From: Chitinophaga rhizophila
GTDB taxonomy: Bacteria; Bacteroidota; Bacteroidia; Chitinophagales; Chitinophagaceae
DNA: 64,000 bases
Reading direction: 5' to 3'
Assembly: GCF_019492185.1 (NCBI RefSeq)
Contig: NZ_JAICCF010000005.1
Span: 248,001 to 312,000, forward strand
Part shown: positions 44,663 to 53,794 of the stretch, piece after piece
Position numbering within the stretch: the first letter of the stretch is position 1
Layout: each line of letters begins with the position of its first letter
Position numbers and translations under genes: made by a program
The notes under the pieces: model-generated
Databases searched by the model: none
Told to the model about the DNA's origin: nothing
Seen by the model: only the letters and a program-made list of their open reading frames with translations

Positions 44663-45721
44663 TTATTTTTGTCTTATACTGAACATTCCTAATTTCTTAC
44701 TACCTGCCAGCCACACAAGTGTACGATCGACACCCGCAACATGATAACCTTCCTTACTGATACGTGTCCAGTTAATGCCTCCATCTTCTGAAATGTCTGT
44801 TCCGGATGTACCTGTGGCTACATAAATTTTACCTGATATATGCTGTACACAGGACCGATATCCAGAGGGCGGTGTAACAGATGCTTGCCAGCTGCGTCCG
44901 CCATCTTTTGTAATCAAACAGTTTCTTGTAGTAAGCGTATCTCTGGTATAATCACCCCCAACAGCTACCCCGTTCAGGTGATCAGCAAACGCGACAGAAA
45001 AAGCACCTTGACCAGCCTCTCCCTGAATGAAATCCCAGTTAGTAGCTTTCCATTTATCCCATCCTTTAAAGAATCGACTGTGTTTGCCTCCTGTTACAAA
45101 ACATGCCTGTCCGTCGGGAAGTATCCGCAGACTGGTATTACTTGCAGCGAAGATCGCTTCACCTTCTTTCGCTTCAGGTAATCTGGCTGGTGGGTCTGCC
45201 TGCCATGTTTTACCACTGTCTTTCGTTCTGATAATAGTAAACTTGCCATCTATAGGGTCTCCGATAGCGATACCTTCAGCTGCATTTTTAAAGGCCATAG
45301 CGTCAAAGAAGATGCCTTTCGTATGATTACTGTAGACTTCCTTCCACGATTTACCGCCATCTTCAGTCAGCATGATATGCGCAGGCTCTCCCGCATTAAG
45401 TACTAATGCTCGCTGATCACTGAATGCAACCAGAGAACGCCAGTCGCAGGTATCATACCCAGGTACCTGGGTCCATTCCCACTCGATACCTTGTTGTCCG
45501 CTGGTATGTCCTACCTTTCCTTCAGTCCCTGCAACCCAAATCAGGTTATGGTTGACAACGCTCAATCCTCTGATGCTCTTCACAGGAGGAGCTTGTTCAG
45601 GATGAAGCAGATAGCCCGACTGGGCAAAGCCGGTAAAAAAGAAAAATGAACAGGAGAGGGTGAAAAATAATCTTTTACTGTGGGAAACCTTTACTGTAGC
45701 AGGTGTCGTTTTGCTGTGCAT
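44663..45721 (-). CDS. Secreted BNR-repeat/Ycf48-like beta-propeller protein
   Basis: A 352-residue protein with a signal peptide (about 16-34, FFFFTGFAQ). The mature part has repeated Asp-box/BNR-like units: TEDGGKSWKEVY, RTKDSGKTWQAD, TKDGGRSWQASV and SEDGGINWTRIS, spaced about 60-80 residues, the layout of a propeller like the photosystem II assembly factor Ycf48/HCF136. In Bacteroidota such proteins are usually annotated as oxidoreductase or glycosyl hydrolase without proof. ATG 45721 is used; a TTG at 45757 is less likely. It is divergent from the sensor kinase gene. Confidence 0.82.
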   Translation of the reverse strand: MHSKTTPATVKVSHSKRLFFTLSCSFFFFTGFAQSGYLLHPEQAPPVKSIRGLSVVNHNLIWVAGTEGKVGHTSGQQGIEWEWTQVPGYDTCDWRSLVAFSDQRALVLNAGEPAHIMLTEDGGKSWKEVYSNHTKGIFFDAMAFKNAAEGIAIGDPIDGKFTIIRTKDSGKTWQADPPARLPEAKEGEAIFAASNTSLRILPDGQACFVTGGKHSRFFKGWDKWKATNWDFIQGEAGQGAFSVAFADHLNGVAVGGDYTRDTLTTRNCLITKDGGRSWQASVTPPSGYRSCVQHISGKIYVATGTSGTDISEDGGINWTRISKEGYHVAGVDRTLVWLAGSKKLGMFSIRQK

Positions 45722-45796
45722 GTTGTTTTCTGGTTTGAATGGGTTAGGTTGCAGCAAGAAAAATACAAAATCATTAGAAAGTGTGCGGCAGATTTA

Positions 45797-45805
45797 TATA
45801 TTTGC
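45797..45805 (+). promoter_or_regulatory. -7 box TATATTTGC before the sensor kinase gene
   Basis: A perfect TAnnTTTG element 74 bp before ATG 45879. A good -33 TTG is not apparent. Confidence 0.55.
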
Positions 45806-45878
45806 AAGCACTGCGTTATGTGAACTCAGTATTTTTATAACCTCTATTACTAAATAAGCATTGCAATCGCGGGCGCAG

Positions 45879-48800
45879 ATGACGAGGACCTTATTACTAA
45901 TTTTCCTATGTACCTTATCCGTATCTGTGCTTTTTGCACAGGATAAGCCCTACATTTTCGACTCTTATGGCGTGAATGAGGGACTATCTCAGAACTCGGT
46001 TTACGATATCCTGGAAGATAACCAGGGATTCATGTGGATCGCTACGCATGATGGCGTTAACAGATTCGACGGATATGGTTTCAATGAATACAGATTCAAT
46101 CCTAGTTTAAAGGAACGTGCCGGACAGGGCAAAGGAAGCCTGGTAGTCCGGAACAACAATGGGGGACGTGCATTGATTAACCGCTTTGCTCTGAAAGGGT
46201 ACAAAGGGTATTCCCTATACCGTAACAGAAGGCGGCAGCTGATGCTTACGCATAACTATGGCATCAGTGTCTACGATGAGTATAAGAACTCATTCGAGAC
46301 GGTGCTGGAAGATACCACATATGAAAATAATGGCGAACGTGACAGTGGTAATAAATTCAGGATACTCGGAGAAGACTCGCTGACCCACAGCCTCTGGGTT
46401 TGGCGTCCTGCAAAAGGTCTCTATATCCTTGATGATTCCACTTATGCTAAAAAGCGCGTTATTCTCTATCCTAAAGCCATGTTGCAGCGGGGCATAGCCG
46501 CCAACTCCATGTACAAAGACGGCAATACTATCTGGCTGAACTTTGAATCCGGTGAGTTGCTGGCTATGAATACAAAGAACCTGCGCCTAACTACCTACTG
46601 CCTTCCAAACATTACCTCTCATACTGTTCTTAAGAACCTCAACAAAGATTCACTGATCATCGCCTGCAAAGGCCACCTGATCATCTTCAATAAGAAACAG
46701 AATAAATATACCGACATTCCCTTTGATCAGCGCGACCCTAGAGACGCAAACTTTACACCGCTTTGCCTGGAGCTTGATCAGAACGGTAATATCTGGATCG
46801 GAGGTACTGATGGTATTATGATCTACAACCTAAAGCGTAATGAGATCGTAACACGTATCGTTAGTTTCAATGGCTCAGAAACACGTTCCTGGAACGTAGT
46901 CACTTACCTGTACCGTGATGCCGCTGATAATATGTGGGTAGGCACAGACGGAGATGGTATCAAAAAATATTCGCCTAATAAGAAGGTCTTTAACCTGTAC
47001 CGCTCGCCTGCTACCACGCACAATATGGTCAGAGCCGTGTACAAACATGATGACGGTAAGCTATACGTCGGACTACTAAACGACGGCCTTGATATTTACG
47101 AAAGAGGAGGGAAGTTCCTGGAACGTCTTCCTAATGATGAAAGAAAGGGCGTATTCCCGGCCAAGAACCTGAACGCTATCTGCAGAGAAGATTTTGAGCA
47201 TTTATGGTTCCACTTCGCTGATATGCATATCGGATTATTCAACGTGCATACCCGGAAGTTTGAAAATCTTACGAAATATGTTACCGCATTAGGTCTGCCT
47301 CCACAGGAAGATAGCTACCCGTTCCTGTTCAAGCGCACTAGCGGGGAAGTATATTTTAACTACGGCCGGTATCTGTTGCAAATTATGCCTGCAGAACGAG
47401 GCGGCTATAAGGTGGCGATCGTTCATGAGTTTCCAGACGAAATACTGACCACTTATTATGAAGATCTGCTCGGGAATAAGTACGTCGGAACGAAGGTGGC
47501 AGCATATGTAAAGAAAACCGGTAGCGCAAGATGGGAGATCATTACACTGCCACCAGGTACCATTGTAAAATCCATTAGTAAAAGAGCCGGTAAGGAACTG
47601 TTGTTAGCAACAGCTAAAGGGCTTTTTGTACTGGATGATAATAATCACCGTAAGAAGCATTATAATAGTTATGACTATCCGGCATTAATCAATGATTACC
47701 TCTATGGCGTGTTGCTGGATGAGAAGGATAAAATATGGATAAGTCATAATAAGGGCCTGTCACAGATCAATCCTGTAGATGATGAGATCACTACCTATAA
47801 TTATGAAGACGGGTTACAGTCAAATGAGTTTAATACAGGCGCTTTCTTCAGGTCGGTAGATGGTGAGCTTTTCTTTGGCGGTATCCGTGGATCAAACGGG
47901 TTCTATCCAAAAGATTTTAGGAAAAATACCTCCAAACCCAAAGTGGTTATCATGCGGATGGAGGTGCTGGATAAACCATATGAATCTGATACTGCACTTT
48001 CCTTACTGCGAAGGATAGAATTACCTTATAACCACAATACTATTGCTATAGAATTTGTGCCGTTAGAGTATACTAATCCACTTAAGAATAAAGTACAGTA
48101 TAAACTGGATGGCGCTGATGAAGATTGGGTACAGGCAGGGGCTTTCAGAATGGCCAGGTATACTAATCTGCGCCCAGGTACTTATACCTTCAATGTGCGT
48201 GCTTCCAACAATGATGATATTCTGAACTCAACACCTACAACGCTTGAGATCACTATCCGAATACCATTCTGGCAGTCTCTGTGGTTCAGATTCCTGTTAT
48301 TGCTGTTGCTGCTGGGAGTAGCTTATTATTTCTCCACTTTATACCTCGACTATAAAATCCGTCATGAAAAGTTGAAACTGGAGAAAGAGCAAGCCGTGGA
48401 TCAGGAGAGAGCAAGAATATCAAGTGATATGCATGATGATCTTGGATCCGGACTTTCTACTATCCGCCTGTTGAGTGAAATCGCCAAACGTAAGATTACA
48501 GATACCTCTCAGACAAAAGAGCTGGAACGTATCTCTGAAGCAGCAGGAGAGCTGGTAGATAAAATGAGCGAGATCATCTGGGCCATGAACTCGTCAAATG
48601 ACTCGCTCGAGAACCTCATAGCATATATGCGCAGCTTCGCGGCCGATTTCCTTGAACATGCCCACATCACGCACCAGTTTTATATACCGGAAAGTATCCC
48701 TAACATTAAACTGAGTGGTGGTACCAGACGTAATATATATCTGGCAGTAAAAGAATCTTTGCACAATGTGGTTAAACATGCCCAGGCATCAGAAGTAGTA

Positions 48801-48992
48801 ATACAAATAGAGATGCATAAGAATATGACGATTATGATAAAAGATAATGGCAAAGGCTTTGATCAGGAAAAAGTAAGGTTATTTGGAAATGGATTAAAAA
48901 ATATACAGAAGAGGATGCAGGCAGTCGGAGGACAAGCTGATATTACGTCCCATCACGGTACGATAGTTTTGCTAGATATCCCGTTAATTTAA
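45879..48992 (+). CDS. Sensor histidine kinase with two-component propeller and Y_Y_Y domain
   Basis: A 1037-residue membrane sensor. After a signal peptide (about 1-20) comes a large periplasmic part of repeated propeller blades (GVNEGLSQNSVYDILEDNQGF, NIWIGGTDGI, NMWVGTDGDGI, KIWISHNKGLSQ) and a Y_Y_Y domain (about 700-780), then one membrane segment (about 795-815), a dimerisation region with the phospho-accepting His in SSDMHDDLGSGL (near 852, HisKA_3 type) and an ATPase domain (KESLHNVVKHAQ, DNGKGF, GNGLKNIQKRM). Start at ATG 45879. The response-regulator gene follows by 68 bp. Unlike hybrid sensors of gut Bacteroides, kinase and regulator are separate. Confidence 0.9.
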   Translation: MTRTLLLIFLCTLSVSVLFAQDKPYIFDSYGVNEGLSQNSVYDILEDNQGFMWIATHDGVNRFDGYGFNEYRFNPSLKERAGQGKGSLVVRNNNGGRALINRFALKGYKGYSLYRNRRRQLMLTHNYGISVYDEYKNSFETVLEDTTYENNGERDSGNKFRILGEDSLTHSLWVWRPAKGLYILDDSTYAKKRVILYPKAMLQRGIAANSMYKDGNTIWLNFESGELLAMNTKNLRLTTYCLPNITSHTVLKNLNKDSLIIACKGHLIIFNKKQNKYTDIPFDQRDPRDANFTPLCLELDQNGNIWIGGTDGIMIYNLKRNEIVTRIVSFNGSETRSWNVVTYLYRDAADNMWVGTDGDGIKKYSPNKKVFNLYRSPATTHNMVRAVYKHDDGKLYVGLLNDGLDIYERGGKFLERLPNDERKGVFPAKNLNAICREDFEHLWFHFADMHIGLFNVHTRKFENLTKYVTALGLPPQEDSYPFLFKRTSGEVYFNYGRYLLQIMPAERGGYKVAIVHEFPDEILTTYYEDLLGNKYVGTKVAAYVKKTGSARWEIITLPPGTIVKSISKRAGKELLLATAKGLFVLDDNNHRKKHYNSYDYPALINDYLYGVLLDEKDKIWISHNKGLSQINPVDDEITTYNYEDGLQSNEFNTGAFFRSVDGELFFGGIRGSNGFYPKDFRKNTSKPKVVIMRMEVLDKPYESDTALSLLRRIELPYNHNTIAIEFVPLEYTNPLKNKVQYKLDGADEDWVQAGAFRMARYTNLRPGTYTFNVRASNNDDILNSTPTTLEITIRIPFWQSLWFRFLLLLLLLGVAYYFSTLYLDYKIRHEKLKLEKEQAVDQERARISSDMHDDLGSGLSTIRLLSEIAKRKITDTSQTKELERISEAAGELVDKMSEIIWAMNSSNDSLENLIAYMRSFAADFLEHAHITHQFYIPESIPNIKLSGGTRRNIYLAVKESLHNVVKHAQASEVVIQIEMHKNMTIMIKDNGKGFDQEKVRLFGNGLKNIQKRMQAVGGQADITSHHGTIVLLDIPLI

Positions 48993-49060
48993 TATAGATT
49001 TGTAAGATTCCGTAAATGTGATGTCACGTTGACCTCTGTAAACATAACAACTGATTATAA

Positions 49061-49729
49061 ATGACTGTATACTCGAAAAAGAAATCTCAGGATAACATGG
49101 ATATTATTTCTGTGGCGATTGTAGAAGACAACCATGATATACGTACAGCCATGGAGTTGCTGATAAATGGCTCGGACGGGTATGCGTGTATCGGAGCTTT
49201 CAATAATGCGGAAACTGCGGTAGAACAAATCCCTAGCTTACTACCAAATGTAGTGCTGATGGACTTTAATCTTCCGGGCGGTATGAATGGTATCGAGTGT
49301 ATAGCTCGTCTGAAAGGAGAATATCCGGATATGCATTTTATGATGCTGACCGTATATGAAGATGATGACAAAATCTTCCAGGCACTTGAAGCAGGCGCGA
49401 GTGGTTATATTCTTAAGAAAACTCCTCCCAGTGAGCTCCTCAGCGCAATCAGAGACCTTCATGAAGGCGGTTCTCCTATGAGCTCTCAGATTGCACGCCG
49501 GGTAGTAGCATATTTCCAGAAACAGGCTAAACCAAATCCTGCGCTGGAAGCACTCACATCCAGAGAAAAGGAAATTCTGGACCAGTTGTCAAAAGGATTT
49601 CTATATAAAGAGATTGCCAGCAACCTGTTCATCAGTATTGAGACTGTACGTAGGCATGTACATAATATTTATGAAAAGCTGCATGTAAGAAGCCGTACTG
49701 ATGCAGTTAATAAATATTATAACCGATAG
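49061..49729 (+). CDS. NarL/LuxR-type response regulator
   Basis: A 222-residue DNA-binding regulator. The receiver domain has the acidic pair in VEDNHD and the phosphorylated Asp in VLMDFNLPGG; a conserved Lys occurs in ILKKTPP. The C-terminal helix-turn-helix is LTSREKEILDQLSKGFLYKEIASNLF with SIETVRRHVHNIYEKLHV, the LuxR/NarL form. It follows the sensor kinase gene by 68 bp, a TAGATTTG element (48995-49002) lying in the gap, so it may be expressed both with and without the kinase. ATG 49061 is used; ATG 49097 (MDIISVAIVEDN) is the alternative. Targets unknown. Confidence 0.92.
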   Translation: MTVYSKKKSQDNMDIISVAIVEDNHDIRTAMELLINGSDGYACIGAFNNAETAVEQIPSLLPNVVLMDFNLPGGMNGIECIARLKGEYPDMHFMMLTVYEDDDKIFQALEAGASGYILKKTPPSELLSAIRDLHEGGSPMSSQIARRVVAYFQKQAKPNPALEALTSREKEILDQLSKGFLYKEIASNLFISIETVRRHVHNIYEKLHVRSRTDAVNKYYNR

Positions 49730-49788
49730 TCGATTATAGTAATATGTTTCCGAAGCAGTAAAGAGGAATATAGATCCTAACGATATTG

Positions 49789-49826
49789 AAAAGGGCGAGA
49801 GACACCATGTCTTTCGCCCTTTTTCC
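49789..49826. terminator. Bidirectional terminator after the response-regulator gene
   Basis: A 15-bp stem with one G-T pair (49789-49803 with 49809-49823) over a 5-nt loop, then Ts. The convergent small gene ends at 49843. Confidence 0.9.
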
Positions 49827-49842
49827 TGTTTACTGATGAAAA

Positions 49843-49971
49843 TTAGTTTGTTGGATTATCTTTAATAGGATTGGTTGCCAATTTATGAAATGCTTTGCGC
49901 GCGAAATGAGCAGCCAGCACCATAGAGGCGATCAGTAAACAGGCCAGTTTAAATAGCAGACCCGCTTTCAT
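49843..49971 (-). CDS. Small single-span membrane protein, 42 residues
   Basis: Reads MKAGLLFKLACLLIASMVLA, then a basic/polar tail ending KDNPTN. A single hydrophobic segment follows a lysine near the start. It is the only gene-like frame in its stretch and ends shortly before a terminator that could serve it on the minus strand. Function unknown; start and tail resemble the next small gene, 32 bp upstream, only in general layout. Confidence 0.55.
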   Translation of the reverse strand: MKAGLLFKLACLLIASMVLAAHFARKAFHKLATNPIKDNPTN

Positions 49972-50002
49972 AGGAAATAATTAGATAGATGATGGAAATT
50001 GA

Positions 50003-50158
50003 CTATTTCATTGTTTGCCACGAATGAAATTTCTGAACTAGTTTGATGACTCTTGCGCTGAGCTGACTCATAGAGCGTTGCTCTTTTTTTACCATGTAAG
50101 TAATCAGGAGCGCAATGGAAAGCACTGTTGCCAGTGTAATAAAAAATGTAGTTTTCAT
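50003..50158 (-). CDS. Small single-span membrane protein, 51 residues
   Basis: Begins MKTTFFITLATVLSIALLIT, then a basic tail with KKEQRS and QKFHSWQTMK at the end. One membrane span, then about 30 polar/basic residues that would lie in the cytoplasm or periplasm. It precedes the 42-residue gene by 31 bp on the same strand, so the two could be one message. The function is unknown. Confidence 0.55.
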   Translation of the reverse strand: MKTTFFITLATVLSIALLITYMVKKEQRSMSQLSARVIKLVQKFHSWQTMK

Positions 50159-50584
50159 AGTTTAGGACGTAGGTTATAATTCAAAAAAGATGACTATCTG
50201 TAAATATAGATTATTTGTTTATATAAATTATCACATACCTTAAACTTTTACAGATAATTTATTTTGTGGCCCTGGCAATATCCTGAAGAAAGTATATTTA
50301 TCTTATCTTGGCGAAACCGGACTGGTCGGATGACAACCTGACAGTGTAGTAGCATGGTCCTCAAATAACTGTCATTCATTTATTTAAGCATGGTGCATAA
50401 CTAATACTTGGGATGATACGCCGAAACCTGTATTTTTGCCAGCAACCGGATTTTGCTAAAAGTTTTAGTAAATTCGCTTCCCGGACTAAATACCCATCAT
50501 TATAGTGTAGGGGAATACTGGCATAAATGATGTATTGATAGTCCGCTTGTTATAACAACTGTAAATTGGAATTTCTATATAACT
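50159..50584. other. Intergenic region upstream of parE
   Basis: AT-rich in its left half, with the parE promoter (50408-50438) on the right. No other gene seen. Confidence 0.55.
50408..50438 (+). promoter_or_regulatory. Promoter of the parE operon
   Basis: TTG (50408-50410), 20 bp, TATTTTTG (50431-50438) match the Bacteroidota consensus; the ATG is 146 bp downstream. Confidence 0.7.
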
Positions 50585-52498
50585 ATGGCTACTACGGATA
50601 AGAAAGATCTCTCTGCTGCCTATACCGAAGATTCGATCCGGTCACTCGACTGGCGTGAGCACATCCGCCTCCGTCCCGGAATGTATATTGGTAAGTTGGG
50701 CGACGGCTCAAGTATGGACGATGGTATCTATATACTGTTAAAAGAGGTTGCTGACAACTGTATTGACGAGCACACTATGGGCTTCGGCAAACAGATAGAC
50801 ATTAAAGTGACTGAACACAGTGTAAGTATCCGCGACTTTGGTCGTGGTATTCCATTAGGGAAAGTGGTCGATGTGGTGAGCAAGATCAACACCGGTGCCA
50901 AGTATGACAGTAAAGCTTTTCAGAAGTCGGTAGGTCTGAACGGTGTAGGTACCAAGGCAGTAAACGCCTTGTCCAGCTATTTCCGGGTAGAATCTTACAG
51001 GGAAGGTCGTGTGAAAGCCGCCGAGTTTGAACGTGGGGTTATCAAGAAAGAGTTTAAAGAAGGGAGCACCAGCGAGTCCAATGGTACCCTGGTAACATTT
51101 ACACCCGATGATACCGTCTTCCGTAACTATCGTTTTATTCCGGAATTTCTTGAAAATCAGATCTGGAACTACTGTTTCCTGAATGCTGGTCTTACCATCA
51201 ACTTCAACGGAAAGAAATACATATCAAAGAATGGTCTTTTAGACCTCTTGCAGCGAAAAACCAATGAGGATGAGCTGCGTTACCCAATTATTCATCTCAG
51301 AGGTGAAGACATTGAGGTAGCAATCACGCACGAAAACCAGTACGGTGAAGAGTACTATTCGTTTGTGAACGGCCAGCACACCACTCAGGGTGGTACACAC
51401 CTGGCTGCTTTCCGTGAGGCATTCGTGAAAACCATCCGTGACTTCTATAAGAAAGACTACGACGCAACCGATATCCGTGCCTCTATCTGTGCAGCAATTT
51501 CTGTAAGAGTACAGGAACCGGTATTTGAATCACAGACTAAAACCAAGCTGGGATCACTTACAGTATATGAGAATGGTCCTTCTATGAAGGCATTTGTGCT
51601 GGACTTCCTGTCCAAACATCTGGACGATTTCCTGCATAAAAATCCTACTACGGCAGAAGCACTGAAGAAGCGTATTGAGCAAAGCGAACGTGAGCGTAAG
51701 GAACTGGCCGGTATTAAGAAGCTGGCTAATGAACGTGCAAAGAAAGCAAACCTGCATAACCGTAAACTGCGCGATTGCCGTATCCACCTGAATGAAGAGG
51801 TGACCGGAAAGGATAAAAACGATCTGGAAACTAAACGACTCAATACGACCATCTTCATAACTGAAGGCGACTCTGCAAGTGGTTCTATCACCAAGTCGCG
51901 TAACGTAGAAACCCAGGCGGTATTCAGTCTCCGCGGTAAACCTCTCAATAGCTTTGGTCTGACCAAGAAGATCGTTTACGAAAACGAAGAGTTTAATCTG
52001 CTGCAACACGCGCTGAATATAGAAGAAGGACTGGAAGGACTTCGTTACAACCGGATCGTTGTCGCTACAGATGCCGACGTGGATGGAATGCATATTCGTT
52101 TACTGTTACTCACCTTCTTCCTGCAATTCTTCCCGGACCTGGTAAAAAATGGTCACCTGTATATACTAGAGACGCCTTTGTTCCGCGTACGTAATAAACA
52201 ACAGACTATCTACTGTTACAGTGATGAAGAGCGTCAGAAAGCAGTAAGGAAGCTGGGTAATAAACCTGAAATCACCCGATTCAAAGGTCTGGGTGAAATC
52301 TCTCCTGACGAATTTGCCAATTTCATCAATGAGGATATGAAAGTGGAACCGGTAATTCTGTCTAAAGACACGCATATCCAAAAATTGCTGGAATACTACA
52401 TGGGTAAGAATACGCAGACCAGACAGGAATTTATCATCAGTAACCTGCGCTACGAGAAGGACCTGATTGATAAGGTAGAAGAGGAAAGCGAAAAATAA
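50585..52498 (+). CDS. parE: DNA topoisomerase IV subunit B
   Basis: The ATPase subunit of topoisomerase IV, which separates daughter chromosomes. 637 residues. GHKL ATP-binding motifs EVADNCIDEH, DFGRGIP and GLNGVGTKAVNA are present, followed by the QTKTKLG stretch, TOPRIM EGDSASGS and DADVDGMHIR, and FKGLGE. The gene order with parC two genes downstream in the same transcription unit supports ParE over GyrB; separate gyrB should lie elsewhere. A DUF1835 gene follows by 23 bp. Confidence 0.9.
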   Translation: MATTDKKDLSAAYTEDSIRSLDWREHIRLRPGMYIGKLGDGSSMDDGIYILLKEVADNCIDEHTMGFGKQIDIKVTEHSVSIRDFGRGIPLGKVVDVVSKINTGAKYDSKAFQKSVGLNGVGTKAVNALSSYFRVESYREGRVKAAEFERGVIKKEFKEGSTSESNGTLVTFTPDDTVFRNYRFIPEFLENQIWNYCFLNAGLTINFNGKKYISKNGLLDLLQRKTNEDELRYPIIHLRGEDIEVAITHENQYGEEYYSFVNGQHTTQGGTHLAAFREAFVKTIRDFYKKDYDATDIRASICAAISVRVQEPVFESQTKTKLGSLTVYENGPSMKAFVLDFLSKHLDDFLHKNPTTAEALKKRIEQSERERKELAGIKKLANERAKKANLHNRKLRDCRIHLNEEVTGKDKNDLETKRLNTTIFITEGDSASGSITKSRNVETQAVFSLRGKPLNSFGLTKKIVYENEEFNLLQHALNIEEGLEGLRYNRIVVATDADVDGMHIRLLLLTFFLQFFPDLVKNGHLYILETPLFRVRNKQQTIYCYSDEERQKAVRKLGNKPEITRFKGLGEISPDEFANFINEDMKVEPVILSKDTHIQKLLEYYMGKNTQTRQEFIISNLRYEKDLIDKVEEESEK

Positions 52499-52521
52499 AA
52501 TCAGTATTATTACAGCAATCA

Positions 52522-53382
52522 ATGGCACTGCTACATATTGTTTTCGGTGAATCATCCGCTACAGCACTGGGTGCTGCATTTGAGCTGGATGAGCAACTGA
52601 AGGGAGATATACTTTACTTTGAAGATGACCTTTCTGTTGGTCCTCTTTTTATCCTGGATACAAAAGACGGTCAGATTGCCCGCAGGCAATGGTGGATGCA
52701 GCTATCCGGTGTACCTGCCCAACCGGTACCTGAGCTTATTCCTGAAGAGAATGCTGTGCCTGAACCAGAAGAGGAGAAAGGTGATCAGGCGAAAATCCGC
52801 CAGCTGAAAGCCTTGTTAAAGACAACACCCGAACAGGAGGTTTATCTCTGGGCAGGACAGAATGCGAGAGATGTTTGTGGTTACTACTGGTTGATTAGTC
52901 AGCTGTATGACTTCTCAGGTCGCATACATATCATCTATCTGAACAACCTGCCTTTCCTGAATGAAAAAGGTAGCGTGTTCTATCCAACTCACCTTCATCA
53001 GATACTGGCAAAGGAATTTCTCAAAGCAAAGAAACTGGCAAGACCAGTGTCTTTGGCTGAATTTGAGATCGACGGGGATGAATGGAGCAGGATGATGAAT
53101 GAAAACGCAGGTATTCGCTTGCTGGAAGGTGGTAAAAAGATCAAAGGTGAACCAGCAAACTTTTATGATAAAGACCTGTTACAGCAGAGTACTGCTGAAT
53201 TTCAGAAAGCCTCTAAAGTGGTTGGTCTCGTAACCGGCAAGCTGAAATATCCTGTAATGGACCAGTTCCTGGGCTGGAGACTTAAAGAGCTACTCAGACA
53301 GGGTAAGCTGGAAAGTAAAGGTGAACTGAAGACAATCAAAGATTTTGAAGTAAAAATACCTTCAGAAGGTGCTAACGCCTAA
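52522..53382 (+). CDS. DUF1835-family protein
   Basis: A 286-residue cytoplasmic protein. The start LLHIVFGESSATALGAAF and DLSVGPLF, and later WAGQNARDVCGYYWLISQL, are the usual DUF1835 signature at its N-terminus; the C-terminal part (about 190-280), with YPVMDQFLGWRLKELL near its end, is helical. No enzymatic motif can be named. It lies between parE and a cupin gene, with 23-bp and 9-bp gaps, so it belongs to the topoisomerase IV message. I know of no demonstrated link with topoisomerase. Confidence 0.8.
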   Translation: MALLHIVFGESSATALGAAFELDEQLKGDILYFEDDLSVGPLFILDTKDGQIARRQWWMQLSGVPAQPVPELIPEENAVPEPEEEKGDQAKIRQLKALLKTTPEQEVYLWAGQNARDVCGYYWLISQLYDFSGRIHIIYLNNLPFLNEKGSVFYPTHLHQILAKEFLKAKKLARPVSLAEFEIDGDEWSRMMNENAGIRLLEGGKKIKGEPANFYDKDLLQQSTAEFQKASKVVGLVTGKLKYPVMDQFLGWRLKELLRQGKLESKGELKTIKDFEVKIPSEGANA

Positions 53383-53391
53383 TATCCGGAT

Positions 53392-53790
53392 ATGGTAAAA
53401 GTAACGCATGTACAACTTAGTGGAGCTGATGATAGAGGAAGTAACTATGAATGGAATACCGACAGAAGCGGAGACTTCATTCTCTGTTACAGAAATGCAG
53501 GTAGCAGTAGTGGCCAGCATTACCATGAAGGAAAGGCTGACTATAAAAATCCAGAGGTACTCTACCTGCTTACCGGTAAGGCTACCATAGACTGGTGCCC
53601 GTTAGACGGAGATAAAATAGAGTCCACTCAGATTGAAGCACCCGCAAGAATAGAAGTGCAGGTAAACGTCTGGCATCAGCTGATAGCAGTGACAGACTGC
53701 TGCTTCATCGAACTGAACTCTCTGGCCGACGTACGCAAAGATTCAGTACGTATCTGGAGAGATGAATTTGTAAAGATGATCAATAAATAA
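53392..53790 (+). CDS. Small cupin-fold protein, unknown
   Basis: A 132-residue single-domain protein. GDFILCYRNAG, SGQHYHEGKADYKNPEVLYLLTGKATIDW and ARIEVQVNVWHQLIAVTDCCFIEL give the two conserved cupin motifs, with His residues (QHYHEG and VWHQL) placed where a metal would sit. It resembles the RmlC-like cupins that are often sugar epimerases or small-molecule sensors, without the extra catalytic residues I could name. It is nine bases after the DUF1835 stop and four before the parC start codon, so it is translationally embedded in the topoisomerase IV operon. Confidence 0.75.
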   Translation: MVKVTHVQLSGADDRGSNYEWNTDRSGDFILCYRNAGSSSGQHYHEGKADYKNPEVLYLLTGKATIDWCPLDGDKIESTQIEAPARIEVQVNVWHQLIAVTDCCFIELNSLADVRKDSVRIWRDEFVKMINK

Positions 53791-53794
53791 GATT

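Noticed and set aside
50585..52498. GyrB rather than ParE
   Set aside because: parC follows in the same transcription unit, and the downstream subunit lacks an obvious GyrA-box; still, substrate preference is inferred.
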